Of a stretch of DNA of 64,000 bases, positions 48,934 to 57,890 are shown piece by piece. Origin of the DNA: CAWJMD01 sp963700925 (lineage in GTDB: Bacteria > Actinomycetota > Actinomycetes > Actinomycetales > CAWJMD01); NCBI GenBank assembly GCA_963700925.1, contig OY969553.1:3410001-3474000 (forward strand). The letters run 5' to 3'. Position numbers and translations under genes: made by a program. The stretch's first letter is position 1. Each line of letters begins with the position of its first letter. The notes under the pieces were generated by a model. The model searched no databases, was not told the origin of the DNA, and saw only the letters and a list, made by a program, of their open reading frames with translations.

Positions 48934-51900
48934 GTGCTGGAGGTGCACCGGTCGGAGTCCGGGCTCTCGCTCGTCTCAGCCCTGGCCGACCTGCTGGCGG
49001 TCCCGCCGGCCGACCCCTTCACGCCGGACGTCGTGGCGGTACCCGCACAGGGCATCGAGAGGTGGCTGGCGCAGCGGCTGTCCCACCGGCTCGGTGTCGG
49101 CTCGGACCTCGGTGTTGACTCGGTCCCAGGTGCCGAGTCGGAGGCGGACGGCGTGTGCGCGCACGTGCTGTTCCCCCGTCCGCAGGCCCTGCTCGACGAC
49201 GCCGTGTCGGCGGTGAGCGACGAGCACGCGGCGTCCGTCCAGGCCTGGGAGCCGGCGCGCACCGTCTGGGTCCTGGTCGACCTGCTCGAGCAGGTCGCTT
49301 CGGGCGCGCTCGCGGCGTCCGACACCTCGTTCGACCTGCTGCGGCACCACCTGAAACAGGGTCATGCGGTCCCCACCGGCCGTCGCTACTCGCTCGCCCG
49401 GAGAGTGGCCGGCCTCCTCCACGCCTACGCTGCGTCCCGGCCACAGGTGCTGCGCGACTGGCAGGCCGGTGACGTCAGCGGCGTCCCGGGCGACCTGCGC
49501 TGGCAGCCCGAGCTGTGGCGACTGCTGAGGGCCGAGCTCGGTCCCAGCCCGGCCGAGCTGCTCGACGACGCCTGCACCTTGCTGCGGACCCGTCCCGACG
49601 CCGTCAGGCTCCCTGAGCGCTTCAGCCTCTACGGTCCGAGCCGCATCGACGCCGCGCGGCTCGACGTGCTCGTCGCTCTCGCCCAGCACCGCAACGTGCA
49701 CCTGTGGCTGAACCACGCGAGTCCTGCTCTGTGGCAACAGGTTTCCGCCCTGGCGCCCCGTTCAGACCTTCGGCGGCGCCCCGCTGAGCGTGTCCCGGGA
49801 AACGCTCTGCTCGCGTCCCTGAGCCGTGACGTCCAGGAGCTGCAGGAGCGCCTGGCCGCTGTCGCTCCCGACCTGACGTCGACCCACCACCCGCCGCCGC
49901 CCGTCCCGAGCACGAGCCTCCTCGGGCGGCTGCTGGTCGACCTGCGTGACGCGTCCCCACCCGGTGCGCCCCTGGTCATGGACACGGGTGACCGCTCCGT
50001 GCAGGTCCACGCCTGCCACGGCCGGGCCCGCCAGGTCGAGGTGCTGCGCGACGTCGTACTGGGCCTGCTCGCCGACGACCCCACGCTCGAACCGCGCGAC
50101 GTGCTCGTGATGTGCCCCGACGTCGAGACGTTCGCGCCCCTCGTGACGGCCGCCTTCGGCACCGAGCCCGCTGCGCGGCTGCGCGTGCGGCTCGCTGACC
50201 GGTCCCCACGCCAGGTCAACCCCGTTCTCGCAGTCGTCGGCACCCTTCTCGAGCTGGTGGCCGGACGGGTGACCGCCAGCGCCCTCCTCGCCCTCGCCGG
50301 TGCACCCCCGGTGCGCCGGCGGTTCCGGCTCGACGAGGAGGACCTGGAGCAGCTGCGGGCGTGGACCGTCGACTCCGGTGCGCACTGGGGCCTCGACGGG
50401 CCGCACCGCAACGCCTGGAAGATGGGCGCGATCGGCTCGGGCACGTGGCGCGTCGCGATGGACCGCGTTCTCAGCGGCGTGGCCCTCGGTGGTTCCGACC
50501 AGCCCGTCGGAGGCGTCCTGCCCCTGGATGGGATCGACTCCGGCGCAGTCGATCTCGCCGGGAGGTTCGCCGAGCTGGTCGACCGCGTCCACGCCGGCGT
50601 CGAGGCACTCGGCCGCGACCAGGGGCTGGCCGACTGGCTCGCCGCGGTCGAGCACGTCACCCTCTCGCTCGTCGACGTGGGCTTCGACGACGCCTGGCAG
50701 CTGGTGCAGCTGCGCAGCGAGCTCGGTGAGATCCGTGACGCCGCAGAGGCTTCCGCGTCGCCCCTCTCCCTTGCCGACGTTCGGACCATGCTCGACCTAC
50801 AGCTGCAGGGGCGCCCGACGCGCAGCAGCTTCAGGTCGGGAGGGCTCACCGTCTGCACGCTCGTCCCCATGCGCTCCGTACCTCACCGGGTCGTCTGCCT
50901 GCTGGGCATGGACGACCTCAGCTTCCCGCGCCGCAGCCGGCCCGACGGCGACGACCTGCTGGCCCGGGAGCCGCACCTCGGCGAGCGTGACCCTCGTAGC
51001 GAGGACCGGCAGCTCTTCCTCGACGCCATCACGGCAGTGACCGAGAGGCTGGTCGTCGTGTACCAGGGCGCGCACGAGCGCACCGGAGCGCCGCTCCCTC
51101 CCGCTGTTCCGGTCGGTGAGCTCCTCGATGCGATCGACGCCTGCGCCACCACGGCCGACGGCCGTCCGGCGCGCCAGCAGGTCGTGGTGCGTCACCCGCT
51201 GCAGCCCTTCGACCCCCGCAACTTCACGCCCGGCGAGCTCGGACGACCCTCGCCGCTGGCCTTCGACCGTGCGGCCCTGGACGGGGCGCGGTCGAGCCGT
51301 GGGCCGCGTGAGTCCCGTCCGCCATTCATCGCCGGAACGCTCCCGGCGATCCCGCTCGAGGACGTCGTCGAGCTATCGCTCCTCCGATCCTTCCTGAAGA
51401 ACCCGGCCAACGGTTTCCTGAGGCAACGGCTGGAGGTTGCCGACCCCTGGGAGGTCGAGCAGCTGGCCGACTCACTGCCGGTCGAGCTCGACGGCCTGGG
51501 CAAGTGGAAGATCGGAGAGAGCGTCCTCGCCGCCCGAATGCGTGGACTCGACGCCGCCACCGTCAGGGCGGCCGAGCTCGCCCGTGGAGCCCTGCCGCCG
51601 GATCCGCTCGGCGACCCCGTGCTTCAGGAGGTGGGGCCGGTCGCCGAGGACCTGCTGCACCGCGCCCTACGGTGGCGAGAGGACGGCTCGGGCAACCCCC
51701 TGCCCGTCGAGGCGGTGGACGTCGACGTTCGCCTCGCCGGCGACCGTCACGTGGTCGGGTCGATCAGCGGTCTGCGAGCCCAGACGCTCCTGCGCGTCTC
51801 GTACTCGCGGCTGGCCGCCAACCACCGACTCGAGGCGTGGATCGACCTGGTCGTGCTGGCGGCGCAGAAGCCCGAGACGGCTTGGGAGGCAGCGGTAGTC

Positions 51901-52311
51901 GGTCGTGGTACCGGGAAGGCGATCGCGGTGTCGCGGCTGCGTGGGCCGACGGCCGAGCGGGCCAACGAGATCCTGCTGGACATGGTGCGCATCCGTGACC
52001 TCGGCCTACGGGTGCCGCTGCCGCTGCCCGTCAAGACGACCGAGGCCTACGCCTTCCAGCGGTGGAAGCAGCGCCCTCCGGCGAGCGCGCTCTACAAGGC
52101 AGGCAGCGAGTGGGCGAGCACGTTCGGCTTTGACAAGGAGGATCGTGCCGCCGAGCACGTGAGGGTGTGGGGTGGCGTGCTGCCACTCGCCGAGCTCGTG
52201 AAATGGCAAGCGCCCGAACGCATTCCCGCCTACGCCGACGAGGGTGACGACTTCGGCCGCCTCGCGTGCCGGCTGTGGTGGGACCTGTTCGAGCACGAGG
52301 AGCTGCTGTGA
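48934..52311 (+). CDS. recC: Exodeoxyribonuclease V subunit gamma (RecC)
   Basis: 1125 residues. The N-terminal motif VVAVPAQGIERWLAQRLSHRLG, the helicase-like middle (VLVMCPDVETFAPLVTAAFG) and the inactive nuclease-like C-terminus (WIDLVVLAAQKPETAW) match RecC, the subunit that splits the DNA and recognises Chi. With RecB and RecD it forms the RecBCD helicase-nuclease that resects double-strand breaks. GTG 48934 has GGGAGGG upstream; an in-frame ATG at 48841 would add 31 residues of poor fit. First gene of recC-recB-recD. Confidence 0.93.
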   Translation: MLEVHRSESGLSLVSALADLLAVPPADPFTPDVVAVPAQGIERWLAQRLSHRLGVGSDLGVDSVPGAESEADGVCAHVLFPRPQALLDDAVSAVSDEHAASVQAWEPARTVWVLVDLLEQVASGALAASDTSFDLLRHHLKQGHAVPTGRRYSLARRVAGLLHAYAASRPQVLRDWQAGDVSGVPGDLRWQPELWRLLRAELGPSPAELLDDACTLLRTRPDAVRLPERFSLYGPSRIDAARLDVLVALAQHRNVHLWLNHASPALWQQVSALAPRSDLRRRPAERVPGNALLASLSRDVQELQERLAAVAPDLTSTHHPPPPVPSTSLLGRLLVDLRDASPPGAPLVMDTGDRSVQVHACHGRARQVEVLRDVVLGLLADDPTLEPRDVLVMCPDVETFAPLVTAAFGTEPAARLRVRLADRSPRQVNPVLAVVGTLLELVAGRVTASALLALAGAPPVRRRFRLDEEDLEQLRAWTVDSGAHWGLDGPHRNAWKMGAIGSGTWRVAMDRVLSGVALGGSDQPVGGVLPLDGIDSGAVDLAGRFAELVDRVHAGVEALGRDQGLADWLAAVEHVTLSLVDVGFDDAWQLVQLRSELGEIRDAAEASASPLSLADVRTMLDLQLQGRPTRSSFRSGGLTVCTLVPMRSVPHRVVCLLGMDDLSFPRRSRPDGDDLLAREPHLGERDPRSEDRQLFLDAITAVTERLVVVYQGAHERTGAPLPPAVPVGELLDAIDACATTADGRPARQQVVVRHPLQPFDPRNFTPGELGRPSPLAFDRAALDGARSSRGPRESRPPFIAGTLPAIPLEDVVELSLLRSFLKNPANGFLRQRLEVADPWEVEQLADSLPVELDGLGKWKIGESVLAARMRGLDAATVRAAELARGALPPDPLGDPVLQEVGPVAEDLLHRALRWREDGSGNPLPVEAVDVDVRLAGDRHVVGSISGLRAQTLLRVSYSRLAANHRLEAWIDLVVLAAQKPETAWEAAVVGRGTGKAIAVSRLRGPTAERANEILLDMVRIRDLGLRVPLPLPVKTTEAYAFQRWKQRPPASALYKAGSEWASTFGFDKEDRAAEHVRVWGGVLPLAELVKWQAPERIPAYADEGDDFGRLACRLWWDLFEHEELL

Positions 52312-55300
52312 GCGGGGCAGTGCGCGTCGACGCGCCCATGGACCTGACCGCCGCCCTTCCGTCCGGCACCAGCGTGCTGGAGGCCAGCGCCGGCACGGGC
52401 AAGACGTTCACCATCGCCGGTCTCGTGACGCGTTACGTCGCCGAGGGGCACGCCCGCATCGACCAGGTGCTCGCGGTGACGTTCGGTGTCGCTGCCACCA
52501 GCGAGCTGCGCACGAGGGTCCGCGAGCGGCTCGTGCTGGTGCGCGACGCACTCGGTGACCCTGAGGCCGCGCGAGCCCATCACGACCCCGTCGTCGTCCA
52601 TCTGGCCGGCGCCGACGACGCGGAGGTCGCGCTCCGGCGCGGGCGGCTCGTCACGGCCCTCGCCGACTTCGACTCCGCCACGGTGGCGACCGTGCACGAG
52701 TTCTGCCAGCAGGTGCTGAGTGGCCTAGGCATCGCTGCCGACACCGACCCGCACGTGCAGCTGGTCGAGAGCCTCTCCGACGTGGTCGACGACGTCGTCG
52801 AGGACCTCTACCTGCGACACGCCACGCGTCCGGGCACCGACCGAAGCGCGCTGACGGCCAAGCAGGCCTTCTCGCTCGCCCGCGTCGCCGTCGACGACCG
52901 CCACGCCACTCTGCTGCCGGAACCCACTGCGGTGGAACGAGACTCGGCTCCCGACCTGCGACGGCGCTACGCCCAGGCCGTCCGCGACGAGCTCGAGCGC
53001 CGCACCCGGGCGGCCCGCGTGCTGGGCTTCGACGACCTGCTGGTCCGCGTTCGTGACGCGCTCGCTGACCCGGTCTCCGGCCCGGTCGCGTGCGAGCGCC
53101 TGCGCTCCAGGTTCCGGGTGGTCCTCGTCGACGAGTTCCAGGACACCGACCCCGTGCAGTGGGACGTTCTCCGGCTGGCCTTCCACGGTCACTGCACGCT
53201 CGTCGTCATCGGCGACCCGAAGCAGGCCATCTACGCCTTCCGGGGTGCGGACGTCCGCGCGTACCTGCAGGCCGCCGACGCAGCCGACCACCGGGCCACG
53301 CTCGCAACGAACTGGCGCAGCGACCCGCGCCTCCTGCTGGGGCTCGGCGCGATGTTCCGCCGGGCGGCGCTGGGCGACCCACGCATCGTGGTCCGCCCGG
53401 TGAGCGCCGGGTACACGACGCCCCTGCTGGGACCCCGCGTAGACCGGTCGCCTGTGCGGATCCGTCAGCTGCGCCGTGACGGGCACGAGGTCACCAAGTC
53501 GGGCGGACTACCTGTCGAGACCGCCAGGAGGCTGGTCGCCACCGACGCTGCAACCCAGGTGGCCCGGTTCCTGGCGGAGGGCCTCGAGGTCACCCCTCGG
53601 GGCACGACCACCCCGCGTCCCCTGGTCGCCCGTGACGTCGCCGTCCTCGTCCGCACCCAGAAGCAGGCCGACGCGGTCCGCGAAGAGCTGCTCGCCGTCG
53701 GGGTTCCGTGCGTGTTCACCGGCACCAAGAGCGTCTTCGGGACGGAGGCGGCAAGCGACTGGGTCGTGCTCCTGGAGGGGCTGGAACAGCCGCACCGCAG
53801 CGGGCCGGTGCGGCGCGCGGCGCTCACCTCGCTGATGGGGTGGACGGCGAGCCGCGTCGACGAGCGCGGAGCGGAAGGCAACGACGAGCTCGGCATGATG
53901 CTGCGCGACTGGGCAGACGTCCTGGCCGAAGACGGTGTGGCGGCCCTGTTCTCGCGGATCAGCCATGACCAGGGGCTTGCCGAGCGACTGCTGCACCGAA
54001 CGGACGGCGAGCGCGTGCTCACCGACCTGCGGCACGTGGCCGAGGCCCTGCACGAGGTCGCCCTCCGCGAGCAGCTGACGCTCCCCGGGCTGCTGACGTG
54101 GCTGCGCGAGCAGGTCGCGCAGGCCGCGGTCGACCAGGACCAGGAACGCTCCCGGCGCCTCGACACCGACGCCGCGGCGGTCCAGGTGGGCACGGTCCAC
54201 ACCAGCAAGGGGCTCGAGTTCCCTGTCGTTCTGGTGCCTTTCGGCTGGGACGTCTCCTTCGGCGGTCGCAACACCGAGCGCTTCCCGCGCGCCCACGACG
54301 AAACCGGTCACCGCACCGTCCACGTCGGCGGCCCCGGTTCGCCCGGGTACGACGCCGCGCTCGCGGTCGAGGCGGAGGACGATGCGGGCGAGGAGCTTCG
54401 ACTGCTCTACGTTGCATCCACACGCGCTATCTCGCGCCTGGTGCTCTGGTGGGCGCCGACCTTCAACACCGAGCGCTCGCCTCTGCACCGACTGCTGTGG
54501 GCCGAAGACCCCTCTCAGGCGCTGCCGCTGCAGGTGGCCGTGCCCCCTGACGACGAGGTGCATGACCGACTGCAGCGGCTGGGCGCAGCCGGCGAGGGCC
54601 TCGCGGTCGAGGTGGTGAGTGGTGACCCCGCTCCGAAGGACGGTGGCGCCAAAGGCGTTGAGCCGGAGGCCGACCTAGCCATGTCCGTGCTCGACCGGAC
54701 GCTCGACGAGGCATGGAGCCGCACGTCGTACTCGGGGCTGACCCGAGCTGCCCATGAGGTCGTCGCGCCAGTTCAGTCCGAGCCCGACGTTCGCCTGACC
54801 GACGACGAGGGCCAGGAGGCTGTCGCTGACCCCGACCTGGAGGGACTGGTGCGGGTGGCTCCGGCGCCGCCACCCAGCACCGACCCGGACGCCCAGTTGC
54901 TGGACGTCCCCTCACCGATGGCGGACCTGCCCGGGGGAGCGGCCTTCGGCACGCTCGTGCACGGCGTGCTGGAGCGGGCCGACCTCTCCACCGGTGACAC
55001 GCTGAGCGCACTCGTGCAGGCAGCCGAAGTTGAGATGCGGTGGCGCGCAGAGGGTTTGACACCTCAGGTCCTGGCCGAAGCACTGCTGCCCGCCGTGACG
55101 ACGCCATGGGGGGCGGTCGCTGACGGCAGGTCGCTCGCCGACTTCCGTTCGGGCGACCTGCTCCCCGAGCTGGAGTTCGAGCTGCCGCTCGCCGGTGGCG
55201 ACCTGCCGAGGGCGACGCGCCCGACACGCCTCGGCCAGCTGGCCGGTCTCCTGCGTGACCACCTGCCGGAGAGCGACCCGGTGCACCGCTACGCCGACAT

Positions 55301-55742
55301 GCTCGCCGGCCCGGTGCTCGCGTCGCAGCCTCTGCGCGGCTACCTCACCGGCTCACTCGACCTCGTCGCTCGGGTGGGCGGTCCCGCGTCCCCGCGCTAC
55401 CTGGTCGTCGACCACAAGACGAACCGTCTCTCCGAACCCGATCAGCCGCTCACCGCCTGGCACTACCGCCGCTCCGCGCTCGACGACGCCGTGCTGCACG
55501 CGCACTACCCGCTGCAGGCGATGCTGTACTGCGTTGCGCTGCACCGCTTCCTGAGATGGCGGCAGCCGGGATACGACCCGGACGTGCACCTCGGTGGCGT
55601 CGTGTACCTCTTCCTTCGCGGGATGTGTGGCGACGCCGTGGAGCCCCGGTCCGACGGCTTCGTGCCGGGCGTCTGGATCTGGCAGCCGCCGTCCCCCCTC
55701 GTGCTGGCTCTGTCGCGCCTGCTGGCGGGTGATGGCCGATGA
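52308..55742 (+). CDS. recB: Exodeoxyribonuclease V subunit beta (RecB)
   Basis: 1144 residues. SF1A helicase motifs in order: Walker A EASAGTGKTFTIAGL (about 20-34), Walker B VVLVDEFQDTDPVQWDVL, GDPKQAIYAFRGAD, VHTSKGLEFPVV and LYVASTRA. The C-terminal nuclease domain has LVVDHKTNRL and YPLQAMLYCVALHRFL, with the Asp-Lys pair intact. It unwinds 3'-5' and cuts. The GTG overlaps the recC stop as GTGA. Confidence 0.95.
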   Translation: MSGAVRVDAPMDLTAALPSGTSVLEASAGTGKTFTIAGLVTRYVAEGHARIDQVLAVTFGVAATSELRTRVRERLVLVRDALGDPEAARAHHDPVVVHLAGADDAEVALRRGRLVTALADFDSATVATVHEFCQQVLSGLGIAADTDPHVQLVESLSDVVDDVVEDLYLRHATRPGTDRSALTAKQAFSLARVAVDDRHATLLPEPTAVERDSAPDLRRRYAQAVRDELERRTRAARVLGFDDLLVRVRDALADPVSGPVACERLRSRFRVVLVDEFQDTDPVQWDVLRLAFHGHCTLVVIGDPKQAIYAFRGADVRAYLQAADAADHRATLATNWRSDPRLLLGLGAMFRRAALGDPRIVVRPVSAGYTTPLLGPRVDRSPVRIRQLRRDGHEVTKSGGLPVETARRLVATDAATQVARFLAEGLEVTPRGTTTPRPLVARDVAVLVRTQKQADAVREELLAVGVPCVFTGTKSVFGTEAASDWVVLLEGLEQPHRSGPVRRAALTSLMGWTASRVDERGAEGNDELGMMLRDWADVLAEDGVAALFSRISHDQGLAERLLHRTDGERVLTDLRHVAEALHEVALREQLTLPGLLTWLREQVAQAAVDQDQERSRRLDTDAAAVQVGTVHTSKGLEFPVVLVPFGWDVSFGGRNTERFPRAHDETGHRTVHVGGPGSPGYDAALAVEAEDDAGEELRLLYVASTRAISRLVLWWAPTFNTERSPLHRLLWAEDPSQALPLQVAVPPDDEVHDRLQRLGAAGEGLAVEVVSGDPAPKDGGAKGVEPEADLAMSVLDRTLDEAWSRTSYSGLTRAAHEVVAPVQSEPDVRLTDDEGQEAVADPDLEGLVRVAPAPPPSTDPDAQLLDVPSPMADLPGGAAFGTLVHGVLERADLSTGDTLSALVQAAEVEMRWRAEGLTPQVLAEALLPAVTTPWGAVADGRSLADFRSGDLLPELEFELPLAGGDLPRATRPTRLGQLAGLLRDHLPESDPVHRYADMLAGPVLASQPLRGYLTGSLDLVARVGGPASPRYLVVDHKTNRLSEPDQPLTAWHYRRSALDDAVLHAHYPLQAMLYCVALHRFLRWRQPGYDPDVHLGGVVYLFLRGMCGDAVEPRSDGFVPGVWIWQPPSPLVLALSRLLAGDGR

Positions 55743-57622
55743 CCACCACGGCAGGGGCGTCGGGCATCGGTCAGATCGACCTGTCGGCGCGGGTCGCGCT
55801 GCGGGCCACCGGTCTGCTGCGCACCTTCACCGATGCCGGCGTGCTGCACGCCGCCGACGTGCACGTCGCCGCGCGCCTCGCGCACCTGTGCGGGGAGAGT
55901 GACGAGACAGCGGTGCTGGCCGCCGCGCTCGCCGTGCGAGGCGTTCGGCACGGCTCCGTCATGCTGCGTCTCGCCGACGTCGCCACGACCGTGGTGGCAG
56001 ACGATGCCGACCCCGAGCGGGCCATCGAGGGCGAGCTGCCGTGGCCGCCCGCCGACCAGTGGCTGGCCGCCGTCCGCTCGAGTCGGCTCGTGCTCGTGGA
56101 CGGGGAACCAGAGACACCTGGCGACGAGGCGCGGCCGCTGCGGATGTGGGGCGACGACCTCTGGCTAGATCGCTACTGGCACATGGAGTCCCGCGTCGCC
56201 GACGACCTCCTGATGCGCGCCGCGAACCCCCCTGTCGTCGATGAGTCGCGCCTTGACAGGGTGCTGTCGCGGCTCTGGCCTGTCCCCGCAGTTGGGGTGG
56301 ACATCGACCTCGACCAGCGCGAGGCCGCTCGTATCTGCCTGCACTCCGGCGTCGCCGTGCTCGGAGGCGGTCCGGGAACGGGCAAGACGACCACGGTGGC
56401 CCGCGTGCTCGCGGCTCTGCGTGAGCTGGCGGAGCCGGGGCCTCCACCGCGCATCGCGCTCGCGGCCCCGTCGGCCAAGGCGCGCAACCGCATCCAGGAG
56501 TCGCTCGGGCTGGCAGCGCACGACCCGACGCTCACGCCGGAGGACCGGCAGCTGCTCGCCGCCGTCCCGGCGTCCACGCTGCACAAGCTGATCGGCGCCT
56601 ACCCCTCGGGCACGCGCTCGCGGTATCGCGCCGCTAACCCGCTGCCCTACGACGTGGTCGTGCTCGACGAGACCTCGATGGTGTCGCTGTCGATGTTCCA
56701 CCGGCTGCTCGACGCGCTGCGGCCGCACGCGCGGCTTGTGCTGGTGGGCGACCCCGACCAGCTGGCCTCGGTGGAGGCCGGTGCGGTGCTGTCGGACCTC
56801 GACGCGATCGCCGGCCTAGGGTCGGTCGGCAGAGGCGTCGCGCGGCTGGTCACCAACCGACGCTCCGGCGACCAGCCTGCGCTCACGGCGCTGGCCGCTG
56901 CCGTCCGCGAGGGTGATGCCGATGCCGTCGTCGAGGTGCTCGGTCAGGGCGTGCCCGGCGTCGTGTGGCACGAGGTGGCCGACGACCAGCCCCTGCCCGC
57001 AAGCGTTTTGGGGGAGGTGCGTCACCGGATGCTCGCCGTCACGCGGGTGACCGGTCCGGCGGCACGGTCCGGCGACGCCGCCAGCGCGGTGGCGGCGCTC
57101 GATCGGCATCGGCTGCTGTGCGCGCACCGGCGAGGTCCGCGCGGGGTGGCGTACTGGAACGCGCTGGTGCAGCGGTGGGTGGTCGACGACGACCCCGAAG
57201 CACTGGTGCGGCGCGACGGCCGCTACCCGGGACTCCCGCTGCTCGTCACGGAGAACGACTACGAGAACCAGCTGTGGAACGGGGACACCGGGGTCGTCGT
57301 GGCCGGTTCGGCCGCCGGGACCCTGGAGGTCGTCATCGGCCGAGGCACGGTGCTGACCGCTCCGATCCCCCTCGGGCGGCTGTCAGCGGCGTCGGCCATG
57401 CACGCGATGACCGTCTACAAGAGCCAAGGTTCGGAGTTCGACGCCGTGACACTGCTTCTGCCGCTGGCCGACTCGCCACTCGCCACGCGAGAGACCCTCT
57501 ACACCGCAGTCACGCGTGCGCGGTCCGAGGTCTTCGTCGTCGGGTCTGAGGCGGCGGTGCGGGCCTGCGTCAGTCGGCGGGCCTTGCGGGCAACAGGGCT
57601 CGGACGGCGACTGGCGCCCTAG
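55739..57622 (+). CDS. recD: Exodeoxyribonuclease V subunit alpha (RecD)
   Basis: 627 residues. SF1B 5'-3' helicase of RecBCD: Walker A LGGGPGTGKTTTVARVL (about 210-226), Walker B VVVLDETSMVSLSM, VLVGDPDQLASVEAG, and C-terminal VYKSQGSEFD and LYTAVTRARSEV. The N-terminal 180 residues are the RecB-contacting domain. ATG 55739 overlaps the recB stop. The last gene of the operon; the intergenic repeat block follows. Confidence 0.95.
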   Translation: MTTTAGASGIGQIDLSARVALRATGLLRTFTDAGVLHAADVHVAARLAHLCGESDETAVLAAALAVRGVRHGSVMLRLADVATTVVADDADPERAIEGELPWPPADQWLAAVRSSRLVLVDGEPETPGDEARPLRMWGDDLWLDRYWHMESRVADDLLMRAANPPVVDESRLDRVLSRLWPVPAVGVDIDLDQREAARICLHSGVAVLGGGPGTGKTTTVARVLAALRELAEPGPPPRIALAAPSAKARNRIQESLGLAAHDPTLTPEDRQLLAAVPASTLHKLIGAYPSGTRSRYRAANPLPYDVVVLDETSMVSLSMFHRLLDALRPHARLVLVGDPDQLASVEAGAVLSDLDAIAGLGSVGRGVARLVTNRRSGDQPALTALAAAVREGDADAVVEVLGQGVPGVVWHEVADDQPLPASVLGEVRHRMLAVTRVTGPAARSGDAASAVAALDRHRLLCAHRRGPRGVAYWNALVQRWVVDDDPEALVRRDGRYPGLPLLVTENDYENQLWNGDTGVVVAGSAAGTLEVVIGRGTVLTAPIPLGRLSAASAMHAMTVYKSQGSEFDAVTLLLPLADSPLATRETLYTAVTRARSEVFVVGSEAAVRACVSRRALRATGLGRRLAP

Positions 57623-57643
57623 ATCTGCAGACCCCTCTTGCCC

Positions 57644-57704
57644 ATCGCTGGCTGACCGCTCTCGCCCCAATCGTTGGCTGACCGCTTTCGCCCCCATCGT
57701 TGGC
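57644..57704. repeat. 26-bp tandem repeat, 2.3 copies
   Basis: Units start at 57644, 57670 and 57696 (partial). They share ATCG-TGGCTGACCGCT and differ at two or three bases. The block lies just after recD and leads into the palindromes at 57703. It encodes nothing. Confidence 0.8.
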
Positions 57705-57737
57705 CTCGTTAACGAGGCGAACGCACCGTTAACGAGG
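57703..57737. repeat. Palindrome and related half-sites
   Basis: GCCTCGTTAACGAGGC (57703-57718) is a perfect 16-bp palindrome centred on GTTAAC. A second related site, CGTTAACGAGG, is at 57727-57737. Two further GCCTCGTGA words follow at about 57745 and 57764. It could be a terminator for recD, a protein-binding site or a small repeat family. Confidence 0.7.
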
Positions 57738-57890
57738 CTCGCAAGCCTCGTGAAGGTGCACGGAGCCTCGTGAAGTAGTCCCGGTGCGCGACCCGGGTCC
57801 CGTTGTTGTGACCGAAACTCGGTGTCCAACATTTGGATTCACAGGTCGACCCGACCCGGGGCTGTCGGTGCTGGTCTCTAGGGTCGGGGT

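Noticed and set aside
57644..57704. Possible CRISPR array from the 26-bp repeats after recD
   Set aside because: The units are directly adjacent with no spacers, only 2.3 copies exist, and no cas gene is in the window.
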